Assembly: GCA_016125335.1 (NCBI GenBank)
Contig: WGLY01000017.1
Coordinates: 1 to 64,000 of the forward strand
Source: Frankiales bacterium
GTDB lineage: Bacteria; Actinomycetota; Actinomycetes; S36-B12; CAIYMF01
DNA length: 64,000 nucleotides
Reading direction: 5' to 3'
This document shows, in pieces, positions 1-7,243 of this stretch. Position 1 is the first letter of the stretch; each line of letters opens with the position of its first letter. Below the pieces are notes generated by a model that saw nothing but the letters and a program-made list of their open reading frames with translations, was not told the DNA's origin and searched no databases. The position numbers were made by a program, and so were the translations under genes.

Positions 1-1
1 C

Positions 2-2086
2 GGCGCTTGGACCGCCGCCTCGACTGAGAGGCTCGCGCAGTTCCTGGCTGCACAGACGCAGGCCTCGCCGTCCGAGCTGCAGGGTCTCGACGATGACGCA
101 GCCCGATTGCTGGCCGCAGAGGCATTCGCGCTGCTGCTCGGCCCCTTGTCCGACATGGTGGGCTCGACCAAGCGCAGTAGGGTCCGTTCGCCTCTCCTGC
201 TCGCCAGCGATCCGCCAGGTCTTCCGCGGCAGCTGTCGGCCGACCTCGAGCATGGGTTCGTCCGGGCTGGCAAGTCCTTCCAGGCCGACCCTTTCGCGCG
301 GTTGCGCGCCCTGCTCACTGTGCTGACCCACTGGTGGTCGGTGCCGACTTCCCGACGCGACACAGCATGGACCGACCCCTGGGCATTCCGCGATCTGGTC
401 AGCGAGGCTCAGGCCGACCCTCGAGTGGCCGCCATGCTCTGCCTCGCCGCGCACCCGAACCAGTTCACGACGGTGCTCGCGCCGGAAGACCGTCTCAGCA
501 TCGTCGAGGCCTTCGGAGATCGGCTGGCGTCAACCACTGGCGACACGGACAAGGACCTCCGCGACATCGTGCTCGCACTCCAAGCCGAGAACGACGGACG
601 CGGCGTCGACCTCGACGCCCCGCCCTGGTCGACCGCCTGGAGCGGCAGTGTCGACAACGGCGGCGCCTGGCTGGTGCGCAGCCAGGTCGACCAGCGCGAT
701 CGCGTGCCCACCTGGGTGGGGGCTGGAAACGTCAGCCTCACGGTCGGGCGCGTCCGCTCGCTGCCCACCGACCTCACGCAGGGAGCGCTCGGGCAGCTCG
801 TCGACGACCTCTACTCGGACCTCCCGGTCGTCAAGCGCGAGGCGAAACGTCGCGACGTGCTCGCCTTCACCCTGGGCGTACGCCCCGGCGACATCGTCGC
901 CACCGATGCCGGAGGCCACCTGCTGCTCGGCCGCGTGCAGGAGGGGGAGGTGACGCTGGATTCGGTGGGCGGCACCTCGGTGCTGCTGCGCCCGGTGACC
1001 TGGTCGGTGGGGGAGGGGCCTGCGATCACGGACCTCCCGGGACCAGTGCGCACCCGGCTGCGGTTCAAGGGCGAGGACGTCGTCAACCTCACCGACATCC
1101 TCGACGAGCTCGAGAACCTGGAATCCGGAGACCAGCCGGCGCCCGAGGAGCCCGATCAACCGGACGTCCCTCTCGACGAGCCCGTACTCGCCGTGGCGCG
1201 GCTCTCCTGCGACACCGTGTCCTTGGCGGCCCTGCTGCACCATGAGAACGACTCCTGGTTGCGCGAGCTGCTCGTGAGTCTCAACGAGCGCAAGCAGGTC
1301 ATCCTCGAAGGCCCTCCAGGAACGGGCAAGACGTACGTGGCCCAGCGGCTCGTCGAGGCCTGCGGACTCACGGAGAACCAGTGGGCGCTGGTGCAGTTCC
1401 ACCCGACCTACAGCTACGAGGATTTCGTCGAGGGCTTCCGCCCGACGGGGACGGACGAGTCCGGTGCGAGGCTGTCCGTCGTGCCGGGGCCTCTGCGACG
1501 CATCGCCGAGGAAGCCGGCAAGGCCCCCGGTAAGCCGCACGTGCTGGTGATCGACGAGATCAACCGAGCCAACATCGCCAAGGTCTTCGGCGAGCTGTAC
1601 TTCCTGCTCGAGTACCGCGACCGGGAGATCGAGCTGCTCTACAGCGAGGGTGAGCGGTTCGCTCTGCCCGACAACCTGTTCATCGTCGGCACGATGAACA
1701 CGGCAGACCGGTCGATCGCCCTGCTGGACGCAGCCATGCGTCGGCGTTTCGTGTTCCTAGGGATGGACTCCGACGAACCCGCCCTCAACGGAGTGCTGCG
1801 ACGGTGGTGCCAGGCCAACGGCGTTCCCACGGCGATCGCCGACCTGCAGGACCGCATCAACGCGACGATGCGGGACGCTGGACTTGAACCCGCCCTGGCG
1901 TTCGGACCGTCGTACTTCATGCGCCCCTCGCTGACCGACCCTGAGGCTCTCGGCCGGCTGTGGCGCCGTGAGCTGCTGCCAATGCTGCGCGAGCACCACT
2001 ACGGCGACGACGAGACTCTCAAGCGCTACCGCTTCGACCAGTGGTGCAGCGAGTTCGGACTGGCCGGCGATGGCCAGCCGCGCTGA
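2..2086 (+). CDS. mcrB: McrB-type AAA+ GTPase subunit, 5'-truncated by window edge
   Basis: NTP-driven motor subunit of a modification-dependent McrBC-type restriction system; it would translocate on DNA and drive the McrC nuclease. The reading frame is open from base 2, so the true start lies upstream and the N-terminal DNA-reading domain is not visible. The AAA+ core shows Walker A GPPGTGKT (nt 1310-1333), the family motif YSYEDFVEGF, Walker B-like VIDEINRAN and the McrB signature MNTADRS beginning at nt 1694. A small domain before the ATPase (GVRPGDIVAT ... LLLGRVQ) looks like a PUA/EVE-type barrel. The stop overlaps the start of mcrC by 17 bp, indicating translational coupling. The GTPase assignment is by family; sequence alone does not show nucleotide preference. 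Confidence 0.9.
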   Translation, partial: GAWTAASTERLAQFLAAQTQASPSELQGLDDDAARLLAAEAFALLLGPLSDMVGSTKRSRVRSPLLLASDPPGLPRQLSADLEHGFVRAGKSFQADPFARLRALLTVLTHWWSVPTSRRDTAWTDPWAFRDLVSEAQADPRVAAMLCLAAHPNQFTTVLAPEDRLSIVEAFGDRLASTTGDTDKDLRDIVLALQAENDGRGVDLDAPPWSTAWSGSVDNGGAWLVRSQVDQRDRVPTWVGAGNVSLTVGRVRSLPTDLTQGALGQLVDDLYSDLPVVKREAKRRDVLAFTLGVRPGDIVATDAGGHLLLGRVQEGEVTLDSVGGTSVLLRPVTWSVGEGPAITDLPGPVRTRLRFKGEDVVNLTDILDELENLESGDQPAPEEPDQPDVPLDEPVLAVARLSCDTVSLAALLHHENDSWLRELLVSLNERKQVILEGPPGTGKTYVAQRLVEACGLTENQWALVQFHPTYSYEDFVEGFRPTGTDESGARLSVVPGPLRRIAEEAGKAPGKPHVLVIDEINRANIAKVFGELYFLLEYRDREIELLYSEGERFALPDNLFIVGTMNTADRSIALLDAAMRRRFVFLGMDSDEPALNGVLRRWCQANGVPTAIADLQDRINATMRDAGLEPALAFGPSYFMRPSLTDPEALGRLWRRELLPMLREHHYGDDETLKRYRFDQWCSEFGLAGDGQPR

Positions 2087-3329
2087 CCTCGAACGCCTCG
2101 CCGAAGGACAGGTCCTCGACGACGTACCCCTCGACCGGGCCGAGGCGGTCGCGCTCAACGCCACCAAGCTGGTCAGCGTCGCACCTGGCGCGCATGGCTG
2201 GAGGGTGACGGCGGCGTACGCGGTCGGCGCGCTGCAGTGCGGCGAGTTGACCGTCCGGGTTCGGCCCAAGGTCGGCGTGCTGCAGGTACTCCGGCTCCTG
2301 GCCCGCTCCCACGGGATCAGCCTGATCGCGCTCGACGACGCTCGCGTGGGGCTCACCGACGACACGGACCTCACCACGGTCCTGGCGGTGCTGTTCGCAC
2401 GCGAAGCCGCCTCAGCGCTGGCCGGCGGCCCCATGCGCGGCTACCGCACCGAGGACCAGACCCTGCCGGTGCTGCGGGGCCGGATCCGCCTGCGCGACCA
2501 GGAGCTGCGCCGGTTCGGGGCGCTCGTGCCACTCGAGGTCACGGTCGACGAGTGGACCACCGACAGCGACGACAACCGTCGGATCCGGGCGGCGACGCGG
2601 CGACTGCTGAGCATCCCCGACCTGCCCGACAGTGTTCGGCACCGCCTCAGCCATGTCGACCGCCTCCTCGCCGTCGTCCATGTCGCGCCGCGGGGCGGAG
2701 TGGTCGCGCCTTGGACACCGACACGCCTGAACACTCGGCTGCACCGCCTGCTCCACCTTGCCGACCTCGTCCTCGACCAGGCGACCGTGGAGCACCGGGT
2801 TGGTGACGTCCAGGTGCACGGGTTTGTCCTGTCGATGTGGACCCTGTTCGAGCGCCTCGTGACCAAGTTGCTCCAGGAGAACCAGGGCTCGCTCCAGGTC
2901 ATGGCTCAAGAGACGCACGACCTGGACACACGAGGCCGGCTGAGCATCCAGCCGGACATCGAGATTAGGGACGGGCGCGTCGTCGTCGCGGTCGCGGATA
3001 CCAAGTACAAGCTGCTCGACGACAAGGGCAAGTTCCCCAACGCCGACGCCTACCAGCTGGTGACGTACTGCCGGCGCCTCGGGCTCACCACCGGCCATCT
3101 CATCTACGCCGCAGGCGACGCGCAGCCCGAGCCCTACGAGATCGTTGGGGCCGGTGTGCAACTGGTTGCCCACACCGTCGACCTGGCCCAGTCGATTACA
3201 GACGTGGAACGACAGGTTGGCTCTGTGCTTCGACGAATCTCAGGAGCGAGCGACACCACCGGGCTGAACCCAAGAAGCGGCGCCTTCTATTCAGCGGCCA
3301 CCGTGCTCAAGGTCGGAGCGACTGACTAA
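2070..3329 (+). CDS. mcrC: McrC-type nuclease subunit
   Basis: Nuclease partner of the preceding McrB-type motor, predicted to cleave DNA carrying modified cytosines. 419 residues from the ATG at 2070, chosen because it overlaps the mcrB stop and begins MASRADLER; a longer upstream reading only runs in the shadow of mcrB. The N-terminal half has the McrC beta-rich fold (ELTVRVRPKVG) and the C-terminal part has a PD-(D/E)xK nuclease signature: PDIEI followed by VADTKYK, then YQLVTYCRRLG. Together with mcrB it forms a complete two-gene cassette. Which modification is recognised depends on the McrB N-terminus outside the window. Confidence 0.88.
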   Translation: MASRADLERLAEGQVLDDVPLDRAEAVALNATKLVSVAPGAHGWRVTAAYAVGALQCGELTVRVRPKVGVLQVLRLLARSHGISLIALDDARVGLTDDTDLTTVLAVLFAREAASALAGGPMRGYRTEDQTLPVLRGRIRLRDQELRRFGALVPLEVTVDEWTTDSDDNRRIRAATRRLLSIPDLPDSVRHRLSHVDRLLAVVHVAPRGGVVAPWTPTRLNTRLHRLLHLADLVLDQATVEHRVGDVQVHGFVLSMWTLFERLVTKLLQENQGSLQVMAQETHDLDTRGRLSIQPDIEIRDGRVVVAVADTKYKLLDDKGKFPNADAYQLVTYCRRLGLTTGHLIYAAGDAQPEPYEIVGAGVQLVAHTVDLAQSITDVERQVGSVLRRISGASDTTGLNPRSGAFYSAATVLKVGATD

Positions 3330-3356
3330 CCTGGGGTCGGAGTCAGAGGAGGCGGG

Positions 3357-4400
3357 ATGCCGCTCGATGTGGGGTTGTGGCGTGTCGACGGGGGCTTCAG
3401 CCGCCTCGAGGCCTCAGGGATGCCAACGGAGAGGCGACTCGAGGATCTCATCGAGGCAGACCCCTCTGTGTTGGGCACTCCGCTTCTGATCTTGGGACGG
3501 CAAGTCGCGACCCCGCACGGCAAGTTTGTGGATCTCCTCGCGATCGATGGTGACGGGGCCTTGCACGTTCTGGAGCTCAAACGCGACAGGACGCCCCGCG
3601 ACGTCGTAGCGCAGACCCTTGACTACGGCTCGTGGGTTCAGACCCTCTCGCACGACGACGTGCGCGAGGTCTACGAGAAGTACCGGGGTCCCGAGCAGGC
3701 GTTCGAAGAGGCATTCGAGGAGACGTTCGGCGTAGCACCGCCTGACGAGCTCAATGTGGAGCAGACCCTCACCATCGTCGCGGCCGAGCTCGACTCGGAG
3801 AGCGAACGGATCGTGGACTTCCTGGCCGGAACTTTCGGTGTCCCCATCAACGCCGTCTTCTTCCGCTATTTCCGCGACGGAGATCGCGAGTACGTCGCTC
3901 GGACGTGGTTGCGGGAGCAGGCTTCGGATCCCGTCGCGAAGGCAGGCGGCGGCAGGAAGCTGAAGGAATCTTGGAACGGCAAGGACTGGTACATCTCATT
4001 CGGTGACGAGGAGACCCGCGACTGGGAGGACGCGCGGGAGCACGGGTTCGTCGCAGCCGGCGGAGGAGAGTGGTACAGCAGATCTCTGCGCTCGGTCCCG
4101 GTCGGAGCGTGGATCTGGGTCTGCATACCCAAGACCGGTTATGTCGGCGTTGGCGAGGTGGCCGGCGACGCCGAGCCGTTCACCGGTTCCCGCTTCGCTG
4201 GCCAGCGTCTTCGCGCGTCGTACTCTCACGCGAATGGCGAGGACGAATGGGTCCTGCCCGTCAACTGGCTCCAGACCCGGTCTCGAAGCGAAGCGGTCTG
4301 GCAGAAGGGCATGTTCGCGAACCAGAACTCCGCCACGCGGTTGAGGAGCTCCTTCACCCTCGACGTCCTTCACCGCGCGTTTCCTGCGGCGTCCGATTAG
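3357..4400 (+). CDS. NucS/DUF91-like nuclease with C-terminal reader-like region
   Basis: Predicted PD-(D/E)xK nuclease of the NucS/DUF91 group. 347 residues. The N-terminal 110 residues carry the nuclease core: FVDLLAIDGDG (metal-binding Asp), LHVLELKRDR (ELK motif) and AQTLDYGSWV (helix with conserved Gln). The C-terminal third (IWVCIPKTGYVGVGEVAGDAEPF) looks like a small PUA/EVE-type barrel that could read a modified base or a nucleotide; this is inference. It starts 27 bp after mcrC with GGAGGCGGG before the ATG, so it may belong to the McrBC transcript. Housekeeping NucS mismatch endonuclease has a different N-terminal dimerisation domain, so this is more likely an accessory or defence nuclease. 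Confidence 0.72.
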   Translation: MPLDVGLWRVDGGFSRLEASGMPTERRLEDLIEADPSVLGTPLLILGRQVATPHGKFVDLLAIDGDGALHVLELKRDRTPRDVVAQTLDYGSWVQTLSHDDVREVYEKYRGPEQAFEEAFEETFGVAPPDELNVEQTLTIVAAELDSESERIVDFLAGTFGVPINAVFFRYFRDGDREYVARTWLREQASDPVAKAGGGRKLKESWNGKDWYISFGDEETRDWEDAREHGFVAAGGGEWYSRSLRSVPVGAWIWVCIPKTGYVGVGEVAGDAEPFTGSRFAGQRLRASYSHANGEDEWVLPVNWLQTRSRSEAVWQKGMFANQNSATRLRSSFTLDVLHRAFPAASD

Positions 4401-4692
4401 CCAGATCCCCACCAATGTCATCGTGACAGTCGGATGGACATTGATTGACCGACGACACCAGCCGACCATCTGGCGAGGATCTCACCGCTGATCGCATCGC
4501 CTCATTCCGTCCTGACTCCCGGGAGGGTTGGCCCGACACCACCTCGGTGTCCTGGCCACTCACGTCTCATCGGTCACGTCAGCGGGGAAGAGTCGGTCGC
4601 CCCTACAGGCTCGGTGCAGGATCGCGGTTCAACGACGCAAACGCGGACCCATCCCCCCGTGGTGTCCGAGGCTAGGACTAGCCTGCGATGCC
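4401..4692. other. Intergenic region without a supported gene
   Basis: 292 bp between the NucS-like gene and the small GIY-YIG-like gene. Both strands carry only short frames without ribosome binding sites or recognisable motifs. A weak inverted pair AATGTC/GACATT flanks 17 bases near 4412-4440, too small to call a terminator. Confidence 0.4.
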
Positions 4693-5049
4693 ATGGGATG
4701 GGAAGACGAACTTGAAGCGAAGCACGGCCTTCCACTGGACCAGATCCCGGGGCATGTCTACGTGCTGCATTATGAGATTCCGCAGGTCGTTAGGTCGGTC
4801 AGTTCCGACTACGCCGGACCATCGCCGAGCGTGGACAACCGTGGCTATCTGTCTGCGACGGCAATCCGGCACTACGTCGGATGGACGCAACAGAAGACTC
4901 CCTCGAAGCGGATCAACGCGCACGGGCTCGCTGCGTCTCGTGAGGTCGTCTACTTGGAACCCGGAACCACGCGAGACGAACAAGCGATGAAGCGATCCGG
5001 CGTCTGCCCAAAGTGCGGCGAAGCGCTGGCCGACTCGTTGGCCAAGTAG
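4693..5049 (+). CDS. Small GIY-YIG-like protein
   Basis: 118 residues from the ATG at 4693; a longer frame begins upstream but its N-terminal 55 codons read as random sequence. The protein shows the layout of short GIY-YIG nuclease-like proteins: GHVYVLHY (GIY strand), RHYVGWTQQ (YIG strand), RINAHG (helix with Arg and His), then a C-terminal CPKCG pair typical of an actinobacterial or phage branch. The catalytic Glu expected in late helix positions is not obvious, so activity is uncertain. Its position inside a nuclease-rich island fits a defence or mobile-element role. Confidence 0.55.
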   Translation: MGWEDELEAKHGLPLDQIPGHVYVLHYEIPQVVRSVSSDYAGPSPSVDNRGYLSATAIRHYVGWTQQKTPSKRINAHGLAASREVVYLEPGTTRDEQAMKRSGVCPKCGEALADSLAK

Positions 5050-5159
5050 CGAGTCGCGGGCACCTGAGGACCGGAGGAGCCTGACCTGGGTTTCCCGGAC
5101 AGGTTCGCCGCGTGATTCATGGGCAAATGGTGCGGCTGAGTTCACTGCCGCGAGGTCGA

Positions 5160-5588
5160 CTACTTATCGGTGTACTTCTTCACGGTGGCCGTAATGAAGG
5201 AGTCCGCGGGAACCTTAGATCCGGGCTTGAGGTCCTGGGCCAGCACCACCCAGTTCGAGTCGATGATCGGGAGTCGATTGGCACCGGTCGCGTCGGTCGC
5301 CGGAGCCACGTGCAGGCCCGCGGCGCGCCAGAGGTCCTGAGCTGACTGGTAGTCCATGCCCACGCCGTTTGGCACGGTGATCGTGTCCGCTGCCGCCGTC
5401 TCAGCGGGCTTGCTGGTCGCAGTCTCTGGGCTCGACGAGACGGGCGCTGGCGCGGAGGACTCTGGGGTGACGGCAGCTGCGGTCGTGGTCTGTGTGACCG
5501 TGACTGCGGGCGAGGCAGTGCCGCCGCATGCGGCCGTGACGCTAGAGATCACAAAGGCCAGAGCAATGAGGCGAACGGTGCGGCGCAT
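5160..5588 (-). CDS. Lipoprotein with a single PASTA domain
   Basis: Predicted exported, lipid-anchored protein of 142 residues. The ATG at 5588 was chosen because it gives a signal peptide ending in a lipobox (SSVTAACGG) and has GGGGGAAG just upstream. A Thr/Ser/Ala/Pro-rich linker (about residues 28-68) leads to one PASTA-like domain: VPNGVGMDYQSAQDLWRAAGL and the end QDLKPGSKVPADSFITATVKK. PASTA domains bind muropeptides or act as spacers in cell-wall proteins. It is divergent from another lipoprotein with a very similar N-terminus (CGGxASPAxTVT). Confidence 0.72.
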   Translation of the reverse strand: MRRTVRLIALAFVISSVTAACGGTASPAVTVTQTTTAAAVTPESSAPAPVSSSPETATSKPAETAAADTITVPNGVGMDYQSAQDLWRAAGLHVAPATDATGANRLPIIDSNWVVLAQDLKPGSKVPADSFITATVKKYTDK

Positions 5589-5948
5589 GACTTCCCCCTG
5601 GTGATGAAGCGATCCCCCGTCTGCCTGACGCTCACAAGATGATTGAACGTGACACGACCGACGCGAGTATCGGGTTTTTGCGGTCACGAAGGTACCGCCC
5701 TTGCTCCGGCCCGCCTGGCGCGACCCGCCGAGGGCGGTGTACAAGGCACTCTCGCTGGGCAACCCCCAGACCGTTGTCGGGGCGGCGAGGGCGCAGCCGC
5801 CGCAGAAAGGCAGGGTTCTCTGCACTGACGGGCGTCGCGCTGACGTTGCGCCGAAGTGAAGGCGACACGATCGACCGCATCGCTGCGCGCATCGGACGTC
5901 CCGCCGTGCGATCCTCCTCGGTGTTCTACTAATCGGGGAGAAGAACAG
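5589..5948. other. Divergent intergenic region between two lipoprotein genes
   Basis: 360 bp holding the promoters of the PASTA lipoprotein (minus) and the DUF4839 lipoprotein (plus). Open frames here (for example minus 5632-5892) have no ribosome binding site and no recognisable protein pattern, so I treat the stretch as regulatory. No clear operator palindrome was found. Confidence 0.4.
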
Positions 5949-6557
5949 ATGAGGAACCGCACGCCTGCGGTAGTTGTGCTGCTTGGTTGCGCAATCGTTA
6001 CCGCACTCACCGGCTGCGGTGGAGCCGCAAGCCCTGCCGAGACTGTGACGAGCACCGTCACGGTAACGCCGACAGTAACGCCTACACCGGCCCCTGCACT
6101 GCCCAGCGACCAGCCCTCCCGCGAGACGAGCGACCCGGCGGCTTCCGAGAGCGGGGACTCCGTCGCCGACCAGGTGTTGACGGCCAAGAACAGCAAGGCC
6201 CTCGCCGCGATCCTGAAGGCGCCGGACTACTGCGACGAGAAGATCGCAGCATTCGCAACCACCTACGCCGGGCGTACCATTGAGTTCGATGGGTCCATCA
6301 TGGCGATGGACCCTCATGGCGACTACAAGACGCGATACGACATCCTGATCGCTCCCGGAGATAGGGGGCCCAACTCAACCATCGGGCCAGCCTTCAAGTA
6401 CGAGAACGTCAACGTCTTCGACCTCAACCTCACGGGCGCGAACATCCCGGATGCTGTCGGTGTGGGGGACCGACTTCATCTGGTCGCGATCGTGGGTGAG
6501 ATGAACCGGGACCAGTGTCTGTTCTTCTTGCAGCCTGTCTCGACAGAGGTCCGCTAG
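5949..6557 (+). CDS. DUF4839 lipoprotein
   Basis: Predicted lipoprotein of 202 residues. The ATG at 5949 follows GGGGAG and gives a signal peptide ending in lipobox LTGCGG; the longer frame upstream lacks a signal. A Thr/Pro-rich linker (residues 27-60) is followed by a DUF4839-type domain: YCDEKIAAFATTYAGRTIEF, the HGDYKTRYDILI segment and a C-terminal PVSTE. The domain is found at the end of many actinobacterial and Firmicute exported proteins, with no known reaction. The N-terminus resembles that of the divergent PASTA lipoprotein, suggesting a shared origin or paired surface function. Confidence 0.72.
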   Translation: MRNRTPAVVVLLGCAIVTALTGCGGAASPAETVTSTVTVTPTVTPTPAPALPSDQPSRETSDPAASESGDSVADQVLTAKNSKALAAILKAPDYCDEKIAAFATTYAGRTIEFDGSIMAMDPHGDYKTRYDILIAPGDRGPNSTIGPAFKYENVNVFDLNLTGANIPDAVGVGDRLHLVAIVGEMNRDQCLFFLQPVSTEVR

Positions 6558-7018
6558 GCCCGGTCTGCCATCGGAGGTGACGTTGCTCCGCGCGGGACCG
6601 CGAGTTCGGTCTCGGTGTAGGGGTTCCAGTTCCCGATGGGACTGGCGTCGGGGTCCGGCGTTCGGGCCAAGTCACTCGAGTTCCGTAAGGCTGCTGTCAC
6701 TGCGCTGTCTCCAGGCGCACCCGTGTCGAACGAGGAGTATCTGCGACACACCGACTCCCGGGGTGCAGGGGTAGGCCGAGATCTGGCCGGCGGCAAGGCC
6801 CTGGCTGTCTGTCATTCACCAGGCGGCGCGGAGTTCGGTGTGGGCAGCCATCGGGCACGCAAGGTGCTCTAGCGGCCACGTCAAGGTGCGGCCGGCTCTC
6901 GACACGCCTGACGGGCCAGCGATCGGCTGGGTCGCTGTGGCGCCGGGTTTGGCTCAGCACACGTCCTCGTGACCGATGGATGGTCGTTGCTTGACGGAGG
7001 ACAGCTGACCGCCCCAGA

Positions 7019-7045
7019 CGTCCGACTCACAGTGTGAGTCGGACG
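7019..7045. repeat. Palindrome upstream of nuclease-helicase gene
   Basis: Perfect inverted repeat with 12-base arms, CGTCCGACTCAC (7019-7030) and GTGAGTCGGACG (7034-7045), separated by 3 bases. The near-symmetric form with a tiny centre suits a dimeric repressor operator more than an intrinsic terminator. It lies about 200 bp before the start of the large nuclease-helicase gene. Confidence 0.6.
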
Positions 7046-7058
7046 GACCGAGACCCGG

Positions 7059-7090
7059 GGTGGGTTGTCGTGGGGAAGCGACAACCCACC
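7059..7090 (+). terminator. Stem-loop, possible terminator or attenuator
   Basis: Perfect 12-bp stem GGTGGGTTGTCG / CGACAACCCACC with an 8-base loop (TGGGGAAG). No T-tract follows, as is common for actinobacterial hairpin terminators. It could end transcription arriving from the left, or form in the leader of the gene starting at 7244. Confidence 0.5.
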
Positions 7091-7243
7091 GCCGGCTCAT
7101 ATCCCAAGGCCTAGAGGGCCGGATGGCCACGGGAACTGGGTCGGGGGCCCTTGGTCGAACCCGGAGGCGGTACCTGTCAGACCGGAAACACCGGCTTCTG
7201 TCGGAGGTCCAGGCTACGGTCTCATCCGGACCACGAGGGGGAC

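Larger units (their letters stand above)
6558..7243. other. Gene-free stretch with two strong inverted repeats
   Basis: 686 bp without a convincing gene. On the minus strand, 6554-6796 encodes a frame with protein-like composition (ending ...TPDPDASPIGNWNPYTETE...), but it has no plausible start context and may be a decayed gene remnant. Two perfect inverted repeats at 7019-7045 and 7059-7090 lie upstream of the nuclease-helicase gene and are listed separately. Confidence 0.35.

Noticed and set aside
6554-6796. 80-residue minus-strand frame with protein-like patches
   Set aside because: No start context and no family; possible remnant only, so kept as a remark in the gap entry.
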